A DNA stretch of 58,471 nucleotides from Acidovorax sp. CF316 (GTDB lineage Bacteria > Pseudomonadota > Gammaproteobacteria > Burkholderiales > Burkholderiaceae_C): the NCBI RefSeq assembly GCF_000276605.1, contig NZ_AKJX01000101.1, forward strand, positions 1 to 58,471, given 5' to 3'. Below, piece by piece: positions 16,364-22,607 of the stretch (positions within the stretch are counted from its first letter, which is position 1; every line of letters starts with the position of its first letter). A program made the position numbers and the translations under genes. The notes beneath the pieces are model-generated. The model had not been told where the DNA came from and searched no databases. It was given only the letters and a program-made list of their open reading frames with translations.

Positions 16364-17818
16364 TCAGCCTCCAAAGATCAGTTGGCGGGCGAGCATGAGC
16401 GCGGAAATGATCATGATCGCCTTGGCTACGTCCCACAGCCAGCAGGGGGGTGCGACCTCATGCGTGCCGAGGTCGGCCCAGCTCGGACCGAATGCGAGGT
16501 TGATGGTCCACGCGGGGCATGTGCCGCCTGTAATGCCGGTCGGCATCATCTGGTTGAGCACGGTCACCAAGCTGGTTTGCGTGAGCGCGGCTGTCTTCGT
16601 TTGCCAGATGCCTACCATGCCCTGCGGGTACTTGCGTTCGTAGAGCTGCGGAATGGGCGGCATGCTGGGATCGGTGATGGTGCCAACGGGCTGGCACATG
16701 GCAGCATTGGGGTTCTGTGCGCAAACGTCAGGCGTGGACGGTGTGGCAGTGCCAGGGATGGGGGTGCTTGGGTTAGTTGGCGTGGCCGGGTTACCGGTGG
16801 TGATGTTGTTCACCACCACGTTGACGCCGTAGGGGTTGGCGGCAGTGTTTGCAGGGGTGACGGTCCAGACGGGTTGGGTGTATTGCTGGGGAACGGTGCC
16901 GGGCACAGCGACCGACTGGCCGTTGACAGTGGTCGGACGACCTTGGAGCACTGGAGCGGGGTTTGTAGCCCCTACTTCGACGTCAGCGACGCCGGTTTGA
17001 TCAGGCGGGTTGATGACTGGGACGGGGTCAACTGGGATGGGCTTGCCGAGCTGTTCCAGGATCTTGGGATTGACCGGAATGGTGGCGAGTTGCTGGGCCA
17101 ACTGTTCCCACTGCTCAGCGGTGGGGGTGGTGGGCGGGGCGGTGTCATATTGAGGCTGACTGCCAGCAGGCAAGCAGAATTGACCGACTACGGTGCCGTA
17201 CTGGTTATGCACCCAGATGACGCCATTGCTGGGACCATTAGGCGCAGCGAAGCACTCGTGAAATTTGTAATAGGAGGTGTAGCACCCATTTGCGCAACTT
17301 GGGTTTGCACTGCCAGAGCCACCAGGGCCTGCGAGGGCCTGCGAGAGCGGCACATGACCTGTGCCGTTACTAACGATGGTGGACCCTGAAAGACCGCCTT
17401 GCGCTCCACGTTGAAGCTTGCCATCAGGCCCCACTTCATAGCCGGTTGCAAGGCCAGCAGCATGGGCATCGGCGAGCCAATCGGCAGCAGCACCAGCAGC
17501 CACGCCGAGGGCAAGACCACCAATGACGAGAGGAGCAACGGCAGCAGTTGCAGCAGCGGCGACGACGGCACCAGCGGCGATGCGCGAAGCGACGGCCACC
17601 GTTACATTGCCGCCAAACTCAGCGATGTACAGGGCCGCTTGACCCATGACGTAGCCGCCACGGACCACGCCAGAAGCAACGCTTGCGCCGTTGGCAGTTG
17701 TGATGGCCTGACCTGCAGCAGGCGTAAGAACGGCTGCAGCGGCGTGAACATAGTTGGCAGTGAGCAGGCCCATGCCGAGGACGAAAAGCGCATTGCGCGC
17801 GATGGGTGGAACTCGCAT
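16364..17818 (-). CDS. Inovirus adsorption/minor coat protein (pIII-like, TspB-type)
   Basis: The 484-residue protein starts at the ATG complementary to 17816-17818, preceded by a GGGGG ribosome binding site and overlapping the stop of the 32-residue gene by one base (TAATG). It has a signal peptide (LFVLGMGLLTANYVHA), Ala/Gly-rich hydrophobic helices, a Cys-containing middle domain (PSCANGCYTSYYKFHECF), a long Pro/Thr-rich linker from about residue 240 to 390, and a C-terminal domain with a membrane anchor (MIISALMLARQLIF). This layout fits the host-receptor-binding pIII protein and the Neisseria phage TspB family. Confidence 0.85.
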   Translation of the reverse strand: MRVPPIARNALFVLGMGLLTANYVHAAAAVLTPAAGQAITTANGASVASGVVRGGYVMGQAALYIAEFGGNVTVAVASRIAAGAVVAAAATAAVAPLVIGGLALGVAAGAAADWLADAHAAGLATGYEVGPDGKLQRGAQGGLSGSTIVSNGTGHVPLSQALAGPGGSGSANPSCANGCYTSYYKFHECFAAPNGPSNGVIWVHNQYGTVVGQFCLPAGSQPQYDTAPPTTPTAEQWEQLAQQLATIPVNPKILEQLGKPIPVDPVPVINPPDQTGVADVEVGATNPAPVLQGRPTTVNGQSVAVPGTVPQQYTQPVWTVTPANTAANPYGVNVVVNNITTGNPATPTNPSTPIPGTATPSTPDVCAQNPNAAMCQPVGTITDPSMPPIPQLYERKYPQGMVGIWQTKTAALTQTSLVTVLNQMMPTGITGGTCPAWTINLAFGPSWADLGTHEVAPPCWLWDVAKAIMIISALMLARQLIFGG

Positions 17819-17916
17819 TAAAGCCCCCTGAGTCCTTGCAGAAAACAGACGGCGCTCAAGCCGCCAAGAAGGGCAACGATTGCCCACATCAGAGCGAGTT
17901 GAGCGCCGATGGCCAT
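17818..17916 (-). CDS. 32-residue hydrophobic minor coat protein (pVII/pIX-like)
   Basis: This short gene encodes 32 residues starting MAIGAQLALMWAIVALLGG and ending GLRGL, a single hydrophobic helix with a basic C-terminal end. In Ff phages pVII and pIX are hydrophobic proteins of 33 and 32 residues that cap the virion tip that emerges first, and lie beside the major coat gene. Here the gene lies 9 bp after the coat stop and its TAA overlaps the ATG of the adsorption gene by one base. AAGG sits upstream at workable spacing. Size, position and coupling all support the call. Confidence 0.75.
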   Translation of the reverse strand: MAIGAQLALMWAIVALLGGLSAVCFLQGLRGL

Positions 17917-17925
17917 GGCTGCGCC

Positions 17926-18159
17926 TTAGATCTTGCGGATCACGCGCTTGCCGAGGTCGGGGCCCTTGAAAGCCAGGGCGATGCCGACGATGGCCAGGGC
18001 CAGGACCAGCACAGCGGCAGCAATGCCGGTGATGTCCACGCTGTTCATGACGTCCAGCAGGGGGTTGTCGCCGGGGGCAGCGTGTGCCGATGCGGCCACG
18101 AGGCCGGAAGCGGCCACCAGGGCCAGGGTGCGGGTCTTGTTGAAAGCGGTCTTGAACAT
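17926..18159 (-). CDS. Major coat protein (pVIII-like)
   Basis: A 77-residue precursor with a 27-residue signal peptide ending in SAHA and a mature part of exactly 50 residues, the same as Ff pVIII. The mature protein has the canonical three parts: an acidic N-terminus (APGDNPLLD), a hydrophobic middle (GIAAAVLVLALAIVGIALAF) and a basic DNA-facing end (KRVIRK). A strong AAAGGAG ribosome binding site lies eight bases before the ATG. It is the main structural subunit of the filament. Confidence 0.93.
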   Translation of the reverse strand: MFKTAFNKTRTLALVAASGLVAASAHAAPGDNPLLDVMNSVDITGIAAAVLVLALAIVGIALAFKGPDLGKRVIRKI

Positions 18160-18237
18160 GAAAGGCTCCTTTGAGGTTGATGGTTTTGGTATCGGGAATC
18201 GACACCGCGAAGCCCTTGCAGGCTTGACGCTGACGAC

Positions 18238-18558
18238 TCAGATTTTTTTGATCAGGTCCTTTGCAATTCCTGCCCCCCAGCCTGCGAAGAACGAGCCGAG
18301 GACGAGGGCACCACCCATGCTTGCGACGATCAAGATGGTCTCTGGCGTGATGCCGAGGGCGGGCAGATCGAGGACGAATTCAGGGGGCGTGTTGACCTCC
18401 TCAACGGTCATGAGCAGATGCGTGCCAGCGGGGCAGGCGTACTGATCGCCGGTCTTGGTGGCAGTGCCAGCGACCCAGGCAACATCAGTGCGGCCAGTCG
18501 GTGACGTAGCCGCGCGACCGTTCGAGACAACAGCTTCGACAGCGAGGCAGAGGGCCAT
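18238..18558 (-). CDS. Small phage membrane protein, likely virion-associated
   Basis: The 106-residue protein has a soluble N-terminal part with two Cys and a C-terminal hydrophobic helix (ILIVASMGGALVLGSFFAGW) followed by a basic end (KDLIKK). This C-terminus resembles the coat protein layout, so it may be a minor virion or assembly protein. GGAGGG lies eight bases before the ATG, and the gene starts 3 bp after the zinc-ribbon gene stops. The 78 bp between it and the coat gene are non-coding and may hold a coat promoter. The exact role is unknown. Confidence 0.75.
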   Translation of the reverse strand: MALCLAVEAVVSNGRAATSPTGRTDVAWVAGTATKTGDQYACPAGTHLLMTVEEVNTPPEFVLDLPALGITPETILIVASMGGALVLGSFFAGWGAGIAKDLIKKI

Positions 18559-18561
18559 TAC

Positions 18562-18696
18562 TCAGCCCTCCCAATCGTCAGCGGGAGAGCGCTCGCCGCA
18601 CTCAGGGCATGCGATGTGGTCACCGTCGCTTTCCAGCTCATCGCCAGGAGCAGCAGCACCACACACAGGGCATTCAAGTTCGGTGTCATCGGGCAT
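18562..18696 (-). CDS. 44-residue zinc-ribbon protein of the prophage
   Basis: A 44-codon gene from the ATG complementary to 18694-18696 encodes MPDDTELECPVCG at the start and ACPECGERS near the end. The two CPxCG knuckles, 23 residues apart, form a classic four-Cys zinc ribbon; the rest is acidic. It starts 2 bp after the stop of the replication initiator and ends 3 bp before the next gene, so it is fully embedded in the operon. Similar tiny zinc ribbons bind nucleic acid or partner proteins. No more precise role can be read. Confidence 0.7.
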   Translation of the reverse strand: MPDDTELECPVCGAAAPGDELESDGDHIACPECGERSPADDWEG

Positions 18697-18698
18697 GG

Positions 18699-19649
18699 TC
18701 AAGAAGTGGCGATGGGTTGATCGGAGAGCCAGCAAAACGGCCCGGAGGGGTCCACCTGTCGGGGGGTCGTGCGGACTCGGATAAAAGAGTTGAAACCGCC
18801 GCCCGTGGGAGCGAATTCGGAGGCCAGGAACTCGCCTGTGTCAGCATCGACATAGCCGCCTCCCTGCGCAGGTCGGAAGCGGTTGTAGATCGAAGCATTG
18901 CCGCGCACATACGCAGGCCAAAGCAGCCAGCGACGAAGACAGCGGCCGTGAAAATCAACGCCGCCTGAACCGTGGATTCGTGCGCCATGGGGGAAGCTCC
19001 CGACATTTTTGGATTCGATCTTTGAGGCGTACTTCATGAGGTAGGCCACAGGCTGGTGCGACTTGAGCCGGTTGCTCATGCCGTGGGGCCACATAGGCGG
19101 CTGCATGCCCTGTTTCGGGTGCCGCCATGCGGTGTCGGGCTTGGGTGGCGTGAGGCCCGCAGCAAGCCACACGATCACGTGGTAATGGATGACCCCCCTG
19201 CCCTGCAGCTCAGCGACCCAGGCATATCGCACGGTCTTGCTGCCGGTGCGGGCGTAGTGCCACTTGCGGAGGGCATCGAGGTAGCGGCTGATGTGCTCGG
19301 GGGCCCAGTTGCGGTTGTCGCCCTTGTAGGTCAGGGTCTGCATCCAGACTTGCTGGTTCTTGTCGCCCTGGCTGTGCAGGTTGCGGGACGACGCCCACAG
19401 GGCTTTGCGCAACCGCTTGATGCGGGACGCATCGCGGTCGATCTGCACGCAGTTTTCAGAGAAGGCAACAACTGCAGGGAGGTCCCTGCAAGTTGTTGAA
19501 ATAGAGACAAGCCCGGCCGCGCTGCGCGCAGCCTGAACAGCCGCCTGCTCTTCGAAGCGTGCGCACGATTGGGCATGCGCAGCCCATGCAGCGCGCTCCA
19601 TGCGGGGCGTGCTGTCGAAGTGCAGGAGGTTGGAGACTGGGCAGGCCAT
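18699..19649 (-). CDS. HUH-type rolling-circle replication initiator
   Basis: From the ATG at 19649 the protein has 316 residues. The three Rep motifs are visible: MQTLTYK (103-109), the metal-binding HYH in GVIHYHVIVWL (155-157), and VAYLMKYASK (201-210) with two candidate nicking tyrosines, 203 and 207. It would nick the double-stranded form to start plus-strand synthesis, like pII. The ATG is favoured over an upstream GTG because it overlaps the previous stop (TGATG) and has AAAGGTG in front. Two spaced tyrosines are typical of initiators that do repeated strand transfer. Confidence 0.88.
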   Translation of the reverse strand: MACPVSNLLHFDSTPRMERAAWAAHAQSCARFEEQAAVQAARSAAGLVSISTTCRDLPAVVAFSENCVQIDRDASRIKRLRKALWASSRNLHSQGDKNQQVWMQTLTYKGDNRNWAPEHISRYLDALRKWHYARTGSKTVRYAWVAELQGRGVIHYHVIVWLAAGLTPPKPDTAWRHPKQGMQPPMWPHGMSNRLKSHQPVAYLMKYASKIESKNVGSFPHGARIHGSGGVDFHGRCLRRWLLWPAYVRGNASIYNRFRPAQGGGYVDADTGEFLASEFAPTGGGFNSFIRVRTTPRQVDPSGPFCWLSDQPIATS

Positions 19650-20158
19650 CAGCGGCACCTTTCGGCCAGCTCGACAAGCCAGCTCGCAAACTGCTCGGGC
19701 GTGCGCTCGCGTTCCGCGCGGCCCATGCGTTCGACGGTGGTGACGGTCGGCGCATCAGCCACGTACGGGATTTCCGGCACGGGGCCGACGATGTAGAGGC
19801 TGGTGCGCTTGGGGGCGCGATGACCGAACCAGCTCTGCATTACCGGCACGAGGACCCCGCCGTATTGGTCCCGAAGGCCGAAGCCAAGGCAACCCGAATG
19901 GGCCCACAGCCTGGAGTTGTAGGGGTGCTCCACGACACCGCCGAACTCGCGAACCTTCTGCATTGCCCAAATGGCCAGCTCTTTTTCGCCAGGTCGTGGC
20001 TTTGCCATGTGGCTGAGCTGGCTCCATGAGCGGCATGGGGGGTGGAAGATGCCTGGGCACCCGCCCTGCCAGGTCAACGCGTCACGGTCGAAGTCGTAGC
20101 AGTCGACGCCCAATGCCGCGTAGTGGTTGCGCTTGCGAACGAACAGAGCGGCAACCAT
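19649..20158 (-). CDS. Phage protein resembling a truncated cytosine-C5 methyltransferase
   Basis: The 169-residue protein starts MVAALFV and continues with ALGVDCYDFDRDAL, similar to the acidic residue that binds AdoMet ribose in motif II. It then has HPPCRSWSQLS, similar to the catalytic PPCxxxS motif IV, and VEHPYNSRLW, similar to the ENP motif. It is far shorter than a working C5-methyltransferase and lacks a glycine-rich motif I and target-recognition domain. Either it acts on DNA by other means, or it is a repurposed fold. The ATG overlaps the upstream stop (TGATG), and it is coupled to the replication gene. Confidence 0.6.
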   Translation of the reverse strand: MVAALFVRKRNHYAALGVDCYDFDRDALTWQGGCPGIFHPPCRSWSQLSHMAKPRPGEKELAIWAMQKVREFGGVVEHPYNSRLWAHSGCLGFGLRDQYGGVLVPVMQSWFGHRAPKRTSLYIVGPVPEIPYVADAPTVTTVERMGRAERERTPEQFASWLVELAERCR

Positions 20159-20403
20159 CAGCAACCCCGCCCGATGACATGAGCAGCTTCATGCCGCAAG
20201 CTGGCTTGGCTCTGCATAAGCTGCTGTTCGTACCAAGTGGAATTGCGCGGCTCGGACTCCAGAGCTTCGACCCAATGCCGAAGAACGACCACGCGGCGGG
20301 CGTTGTCGCTCATGCGTGGTTCGTAGGTGGGGGTGTAGCGAGCGGGGGTGCCCCAGTCGTTGAGCATGCCCGCGCCGCTTTGGCCACTGATGGCGGTGAT
20401 CAC
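20158..20403 (-). CDS. Phage protein of unknown function (81 residues)
   Basis: An 81-residue soluble protein with no recognised domain, rich in Arg and His (RRVVVLRHWVEALES, RHEAAHVIGRGC) and with a single C-terminal Cys. Its ATG overlaps the stop of the 63-residue gene (ATGA) and its stop overlaps the next start (TGATG), so translation is coupled on both sides. Position in the replication half of the operon suggests a DNA-related or regulatory role, but the sequence does not prove it. Confidence 0.65.
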   Translation of the reverse strand: MITAISGQSGAGMLNDWGTPARYTPTYEPRMSDNARRVVVLRHWVEALESEPRNSTWYEQQLMQSQASLRHEAAHVIGRGC

Positions 20404-20591
20404 ATGCCCTCCCCTGCCACCGGCATGCCTTTGGACAGATAGGAAATGTCCAGGCCATCAGCATCGGGGGAGTACGTGAGGGTGACGGTGATCGCGTCAA
20501 CCTGGGGGGACTCTCCCTGCGCTTCGTAGAGCAGGGAGAGCAGAGCCGAATGAGCCGCGACAAGGCGCGCGGCGTGCATGGCCTGCTGCAT
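20400..20591 (-). CDS. Phage protein of unknown function (63 residues)
   Basis: A 63-residue protein with an Ala-rich helical start (MQQAMHAARLVAAHSALLSL) and an acidic second half. No family is recognised. It starts 5 bp after the ssDNA-binding protein gene and overlaps the next gene by 4 bp, so it is clearly part of the operon. Inoviruses often carry one or two such small genes between the ssDNA-binding and Rep genes. Confidence 0.6.
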   Translation of the reverse strand: MQQAMHAARLVAAHSALLSLLYEAQGESPQVDAITVTLTYSPDADGLDISYLSKGMPVAGEGM

Positions 20592-20596
20592 GGCGA

Positions 20597-20917
20597 TCAG
20601 GCAGCGGGGCGAGCGGAGGCGGCGGGGGCAACCTTGACGGGGTTCAGCTTTGCGCTGATAGCCAGGTTGCCAGTGCGGTCCACGTAGATGGACTCAGGGG
20701 CCAGCGTGTACTCGCCAGCAGGATAGAAAAGTGCAGCGCCCTGCTCGTTCTTTTCAAGGATGATTTCGACCTTTTCCGGGTATGGGTTGGGCTTGCCGGT
20801 GCGGTCGTGGGTGTGGAAGTAGACGGTCTGAAAATTCAGGCTGTATGCTTTGCCGCTTGCTTTTGCTGTGCCGCTTTGGTTGCGCACGTCGGTCGATGTC
20901 ACCGATACTTTGATCAT
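20597..20917 (-). CDS. Filamentous phage single-stranded DNA-binding protein (gpV family)
   Basis: The 106-residue protein has the beta-rich, aromatic-containing pattern of inovirus helix-destabilising proteins (MIKVSVTSTDVRNQSG, SLNFQTVYFHTHD, YPEKVEIIL, GEYTLAPESIYVDRTGNLAI), followed by an Ala/Pro tail. It would coat newly made plus strands and stop their conversion to double-stranded DNA before packaging. It is the first gene of the leftward operon with GGAG before its ATG, and its promoter region overlaps the two dyads at 20940-20987 shared with the divergent repressor. Confidence 0.85.
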   Translation of the reverse strand: MIKVSVTSTDVRNQSGTAKASGKAYSLNFQTVYFHTHDRTGKPNPYPEKVEIILEKNEQGAALFYPAGEYTLAPESIYVDRTGNLAISAKLNPVKVAPAASARPAA

Positions 20918-20939
20918 TGGATTTTCTCCGGGTTAGAGT

Positions 20940-20987
20940 GTTGTGAACATTCACAACAAGCCGGACTATCGCTGTAAAGGTTTACAA
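20940..20987. promoter_or_regulatory. Tandem repressor operators between ssb and repressor genes
   Basis: Two related dyads lie in the 71-bp divergent spacer: GTTGTGAA-CA-TTCACAAC at 20940-20957 and TGTAAA-GG-TTTACA at 20973-20986 (followed by A). Both fit TGTRAA-N2-TTYACA, and their centres are 31 bp apart, close to three helical turns, so two repressor dimers would bind on the same face. A rightward promoter TTCACA-N17-TGTAAA (20950-20978) overlaps both. The phage repressor is the obvious ligand; this is inference from symmetry. Confidence 0.65.
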
Positions 20988-20988
20988 C

Positions 20989-21363
20989 ATGCCATACGCA
21001 GTAACACTAATTGACAAAGCCATACATTCGTGCGGGAGTGCCGCAGAGCTTGCCCGCAAGATGGGAATTGACCGTGCAGAAATTTCAAAGCTGCACAAGG
21101 GGACGCGTCCGCTATCGCCAGAACTGGCGGCGGAGCTTGCTGATATTGCAGGGGAAGACGCCCGAGAAGCTGCGATCGCAGCCATCATCGAGCGCAACGC
21201 AGACGGGCGAAAGGGCCATCTGCTAAAGGAGATTTTGGGAAAGGTGCTAGCCGCTGGCGAGGGGGGAGTGTTGGATTCTTCCTACAGCGGCGCCTTGATT
21301 TCAGGTTCGAAGACCAGCCACCCGGTTAATCAACCTGTAAAACTTCGTATACATCGTATCTAG
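20989..21363 (+). CDS. Phage repressor, Cro/CI-type HTH, ending inside the right attachment site
   Basis: The 124-residue protein has an N-terminal helix-turn-helix (AAELARKMGIDRAEISKLHKG, about 18-39) and a helical middle. It is the only rightward gene of the prophage and is divergent from the operon, with two dyads between them. The TAG stop at 21361-21363 lies within the Xer site. In the excised circle the base after ATCTA changes from G to C, so the stop becomes TAC and the frame runs on for 26 codons to a TGA at 14425-14427. The integrated form is thus C-terminally shortened. Confidence 0.85.
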   Translation: MPYAVTLIDKAIHSCGSAAELARKMGIDRAEISKLHKGTRPLSPELAAELADIAGEDAREAAIAAIIERNADGRKGHLLKEILGKVLAAGEGGVLDSSYSGALISGSKTSHPVNQPVKLRIHRI

Positions 21364-21364
21364 T
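21337..21364 (-). other. Xer recombination site at right prophage junction
   Basis: On the + strand the site reads GTAAAACTTCG, TATACA, TCGTATCTAGT. The centre and most of the third block match the left junction (15 bp in common, TATACATCGTATCTA), while the first block is diverged from the canonical XerD arm and so is presumably phage-derived. The stop codon of the repressor lies in the third block. The host dif before integration can be predicted as the left site's first two blocks joined to this third block. Confidence 0.65.
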
Positions 21365-21499
21365 CATGATGCCCAGGCTGCAGAAGAGCTGAACCTGGCC
21401 CCACCCAGTGCTCGATCTGGCTGGTTGCACCTTGCACGGACCTCAGATCCGGCGGCTGAACGCGGCCACACGCAACTGAGGTTTCAGACGAACGCTTGG

Positions 21500-22459
21500 T
21501 CAGTCTGGCTTGAAGCCAGAGGCCTTCACCGGCTGTTCCCAGCGTTTGAGCTGCTCGGCTTGCAGCTTCTTGAGCCCGGATGAATCCAGGTAGTCCGGAA
21601 CCAACCCCAGCGCGGAAATCCTGTCCCGCACATCCTGGGCGCGAAGCGCCTCGGCGACGGCCCGTTCGATGCGCTGCACGACTGCCGGTTGCATTCCCGC
21701 AGGACCGTACAGGCCGAAATACCCATCCGCAGTCATGTTGATTCCGGCTTCCTTCAACGTAGGCACGTCGGGCAAAGCGCTGGAGCGCTCCTGTCCAGTC
21801 ACCGCGACAATCCGCACCCTGCCCGCCTTGTGATGCTCCAAGGTTTCAGAGGCTGTATCCACCATGAGTGGGAGCAGCCCGGCTACCAGGTCTTGCGCTG
21901 CGGGTGCGCCCCCTTTGTACGGTATGTGCGTGAGATTGACGCCAGTGGTCTGCGAAAGCAGCACGCCAGTGAAGTGGCCCAATGTTCCGGCTCCCGAGGT
22001 GGCGAAGTTGGCTTTGTCAGGGTTCGCCTTCATCCAGGCCAGCACATGCTTGATATCGCGTTGGGGACCTGCAGGACCGATGGTGAGGGCAAAGTCGAAG
22101 CTCGCGGCACGCGCGATCGGCGTGAAGTCCTTCACGGCATCGTACGGCAGGTTGGGATACAGCCAGGGAGCCACCACCAGCGTGCCACTGGTGGCCATGA
22201 CCAGGGTTTGCCCATCCGGCGGCAATCGTTTGAGCTCAGCCATCGACACCCGCCCCGATGCGCCCGGCTTGTTCTCGACGACGACGTTTTGTCCCAGCGA
22301 AGCGCGCAGCTTGTCGGCAATGATTCTCGTCAATTGGTCGGATGAGCCACCGGGCGCGAACCCAACAATGAGCTTCAGGGTCCGGTCTTGCCCAGATGCT
22401 GGCAAAGCCAGTGAGAGTGCTGAGGCTGCAGCTGCTGCGGAAAAGATTCGTCGCTTCAT
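21500..22459 (-). CDS. Bug/TctC-family substrate-binding protein
   Basis: From the ATG complementary to 22457-22459, which has AGGAGA upstream, the protein has 319 residues; a longer frame exists but lacks this signal. A signal peptide (RRIFSAAAAASALSLALP) precedes a standard Bug fold: IVGFAPGGSSD, ENKPGASG, HIPYKGG and ALPDVPTLKEAG. It lies 148 bp after the gamma-glutamyltransferase gene on the same strand and probably belongs to the same transcription unit, which suggests that its ligand is an amino-acid conjugate or related acid. No membrane components of a tripartite transporter are nearby. Confidence 0.88.
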   Translation of the reverse strand: MKRRIFSAAAAASALSLALPASGQDRTLKLIVGFAPGGSSDQLTRIIADKLRASLGQNVVVENKPGASGRVSMAELKRLPPDGQTLVMATSGTLVVAPWLYPNLPYDAVKDFTPIARAASFDFALTIGPAGPQRDIKHVLAWMKANPDKANFATSGAGTLGHFTGVLLSQTTGVNLTHIPYKGGAPAAQDLVAGLLPLMVDTASETLEHHKAGRVRIVAVTGQERSSALPDVPTLKEAGINMTADGYFGLYGPAGMQPAVVQRIERAVAEALRAQDVRDRISALGLVPDYLDSSGLKKLQAEQLKRWEQPVKASGFKPD

Positions 22460-22607
22460 TCTGGGTGTCTCCTGGCTTGTTGCTCTGTTGCGGTTGATGG
22501 AAGGGGAATCCGGTGCGTAAAGGAGAAGTCTTGGACGAGGCATTGGCGTCGATCAGGCCAGCGATGCGCGCAGGTTCAAAGGCTGGAGTGACCTGGCACT
22601 GCTGCTG

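Larger units (their letters stand above)
14323..21364. mobile_element. Complete inovirus (filamentous phage) prophage integrated at a dif-like site
   Basis: About 7.0 kb lies between two Xer-type sites that share a 15-bp core. Inside are 13 leftward reading frames, nearly all touching or overlapping, in inovirus order: ssDNA-binding protein, small proteins, HUH initiator, coat proteins, adsorption protein, pVI-like protein and Zot, with one divergent repressor at the right end. There is no integrase, which fits use of host XerC/XerD, and no secretin (pIV), so export would use a host secretin as with CTX phage. Every reading frame looks intact, so the phage may be able to produce virions. Confidence 0.88.

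Noticed and set aside
20158..20591. Toxin-antitoxin pair for the two small overlapping phage genes
   Set aside because: Size and overlap would fit, but neither protein shows a toxin or antitoxin motif and the position is typical of accessory replication genes of inoviruses.
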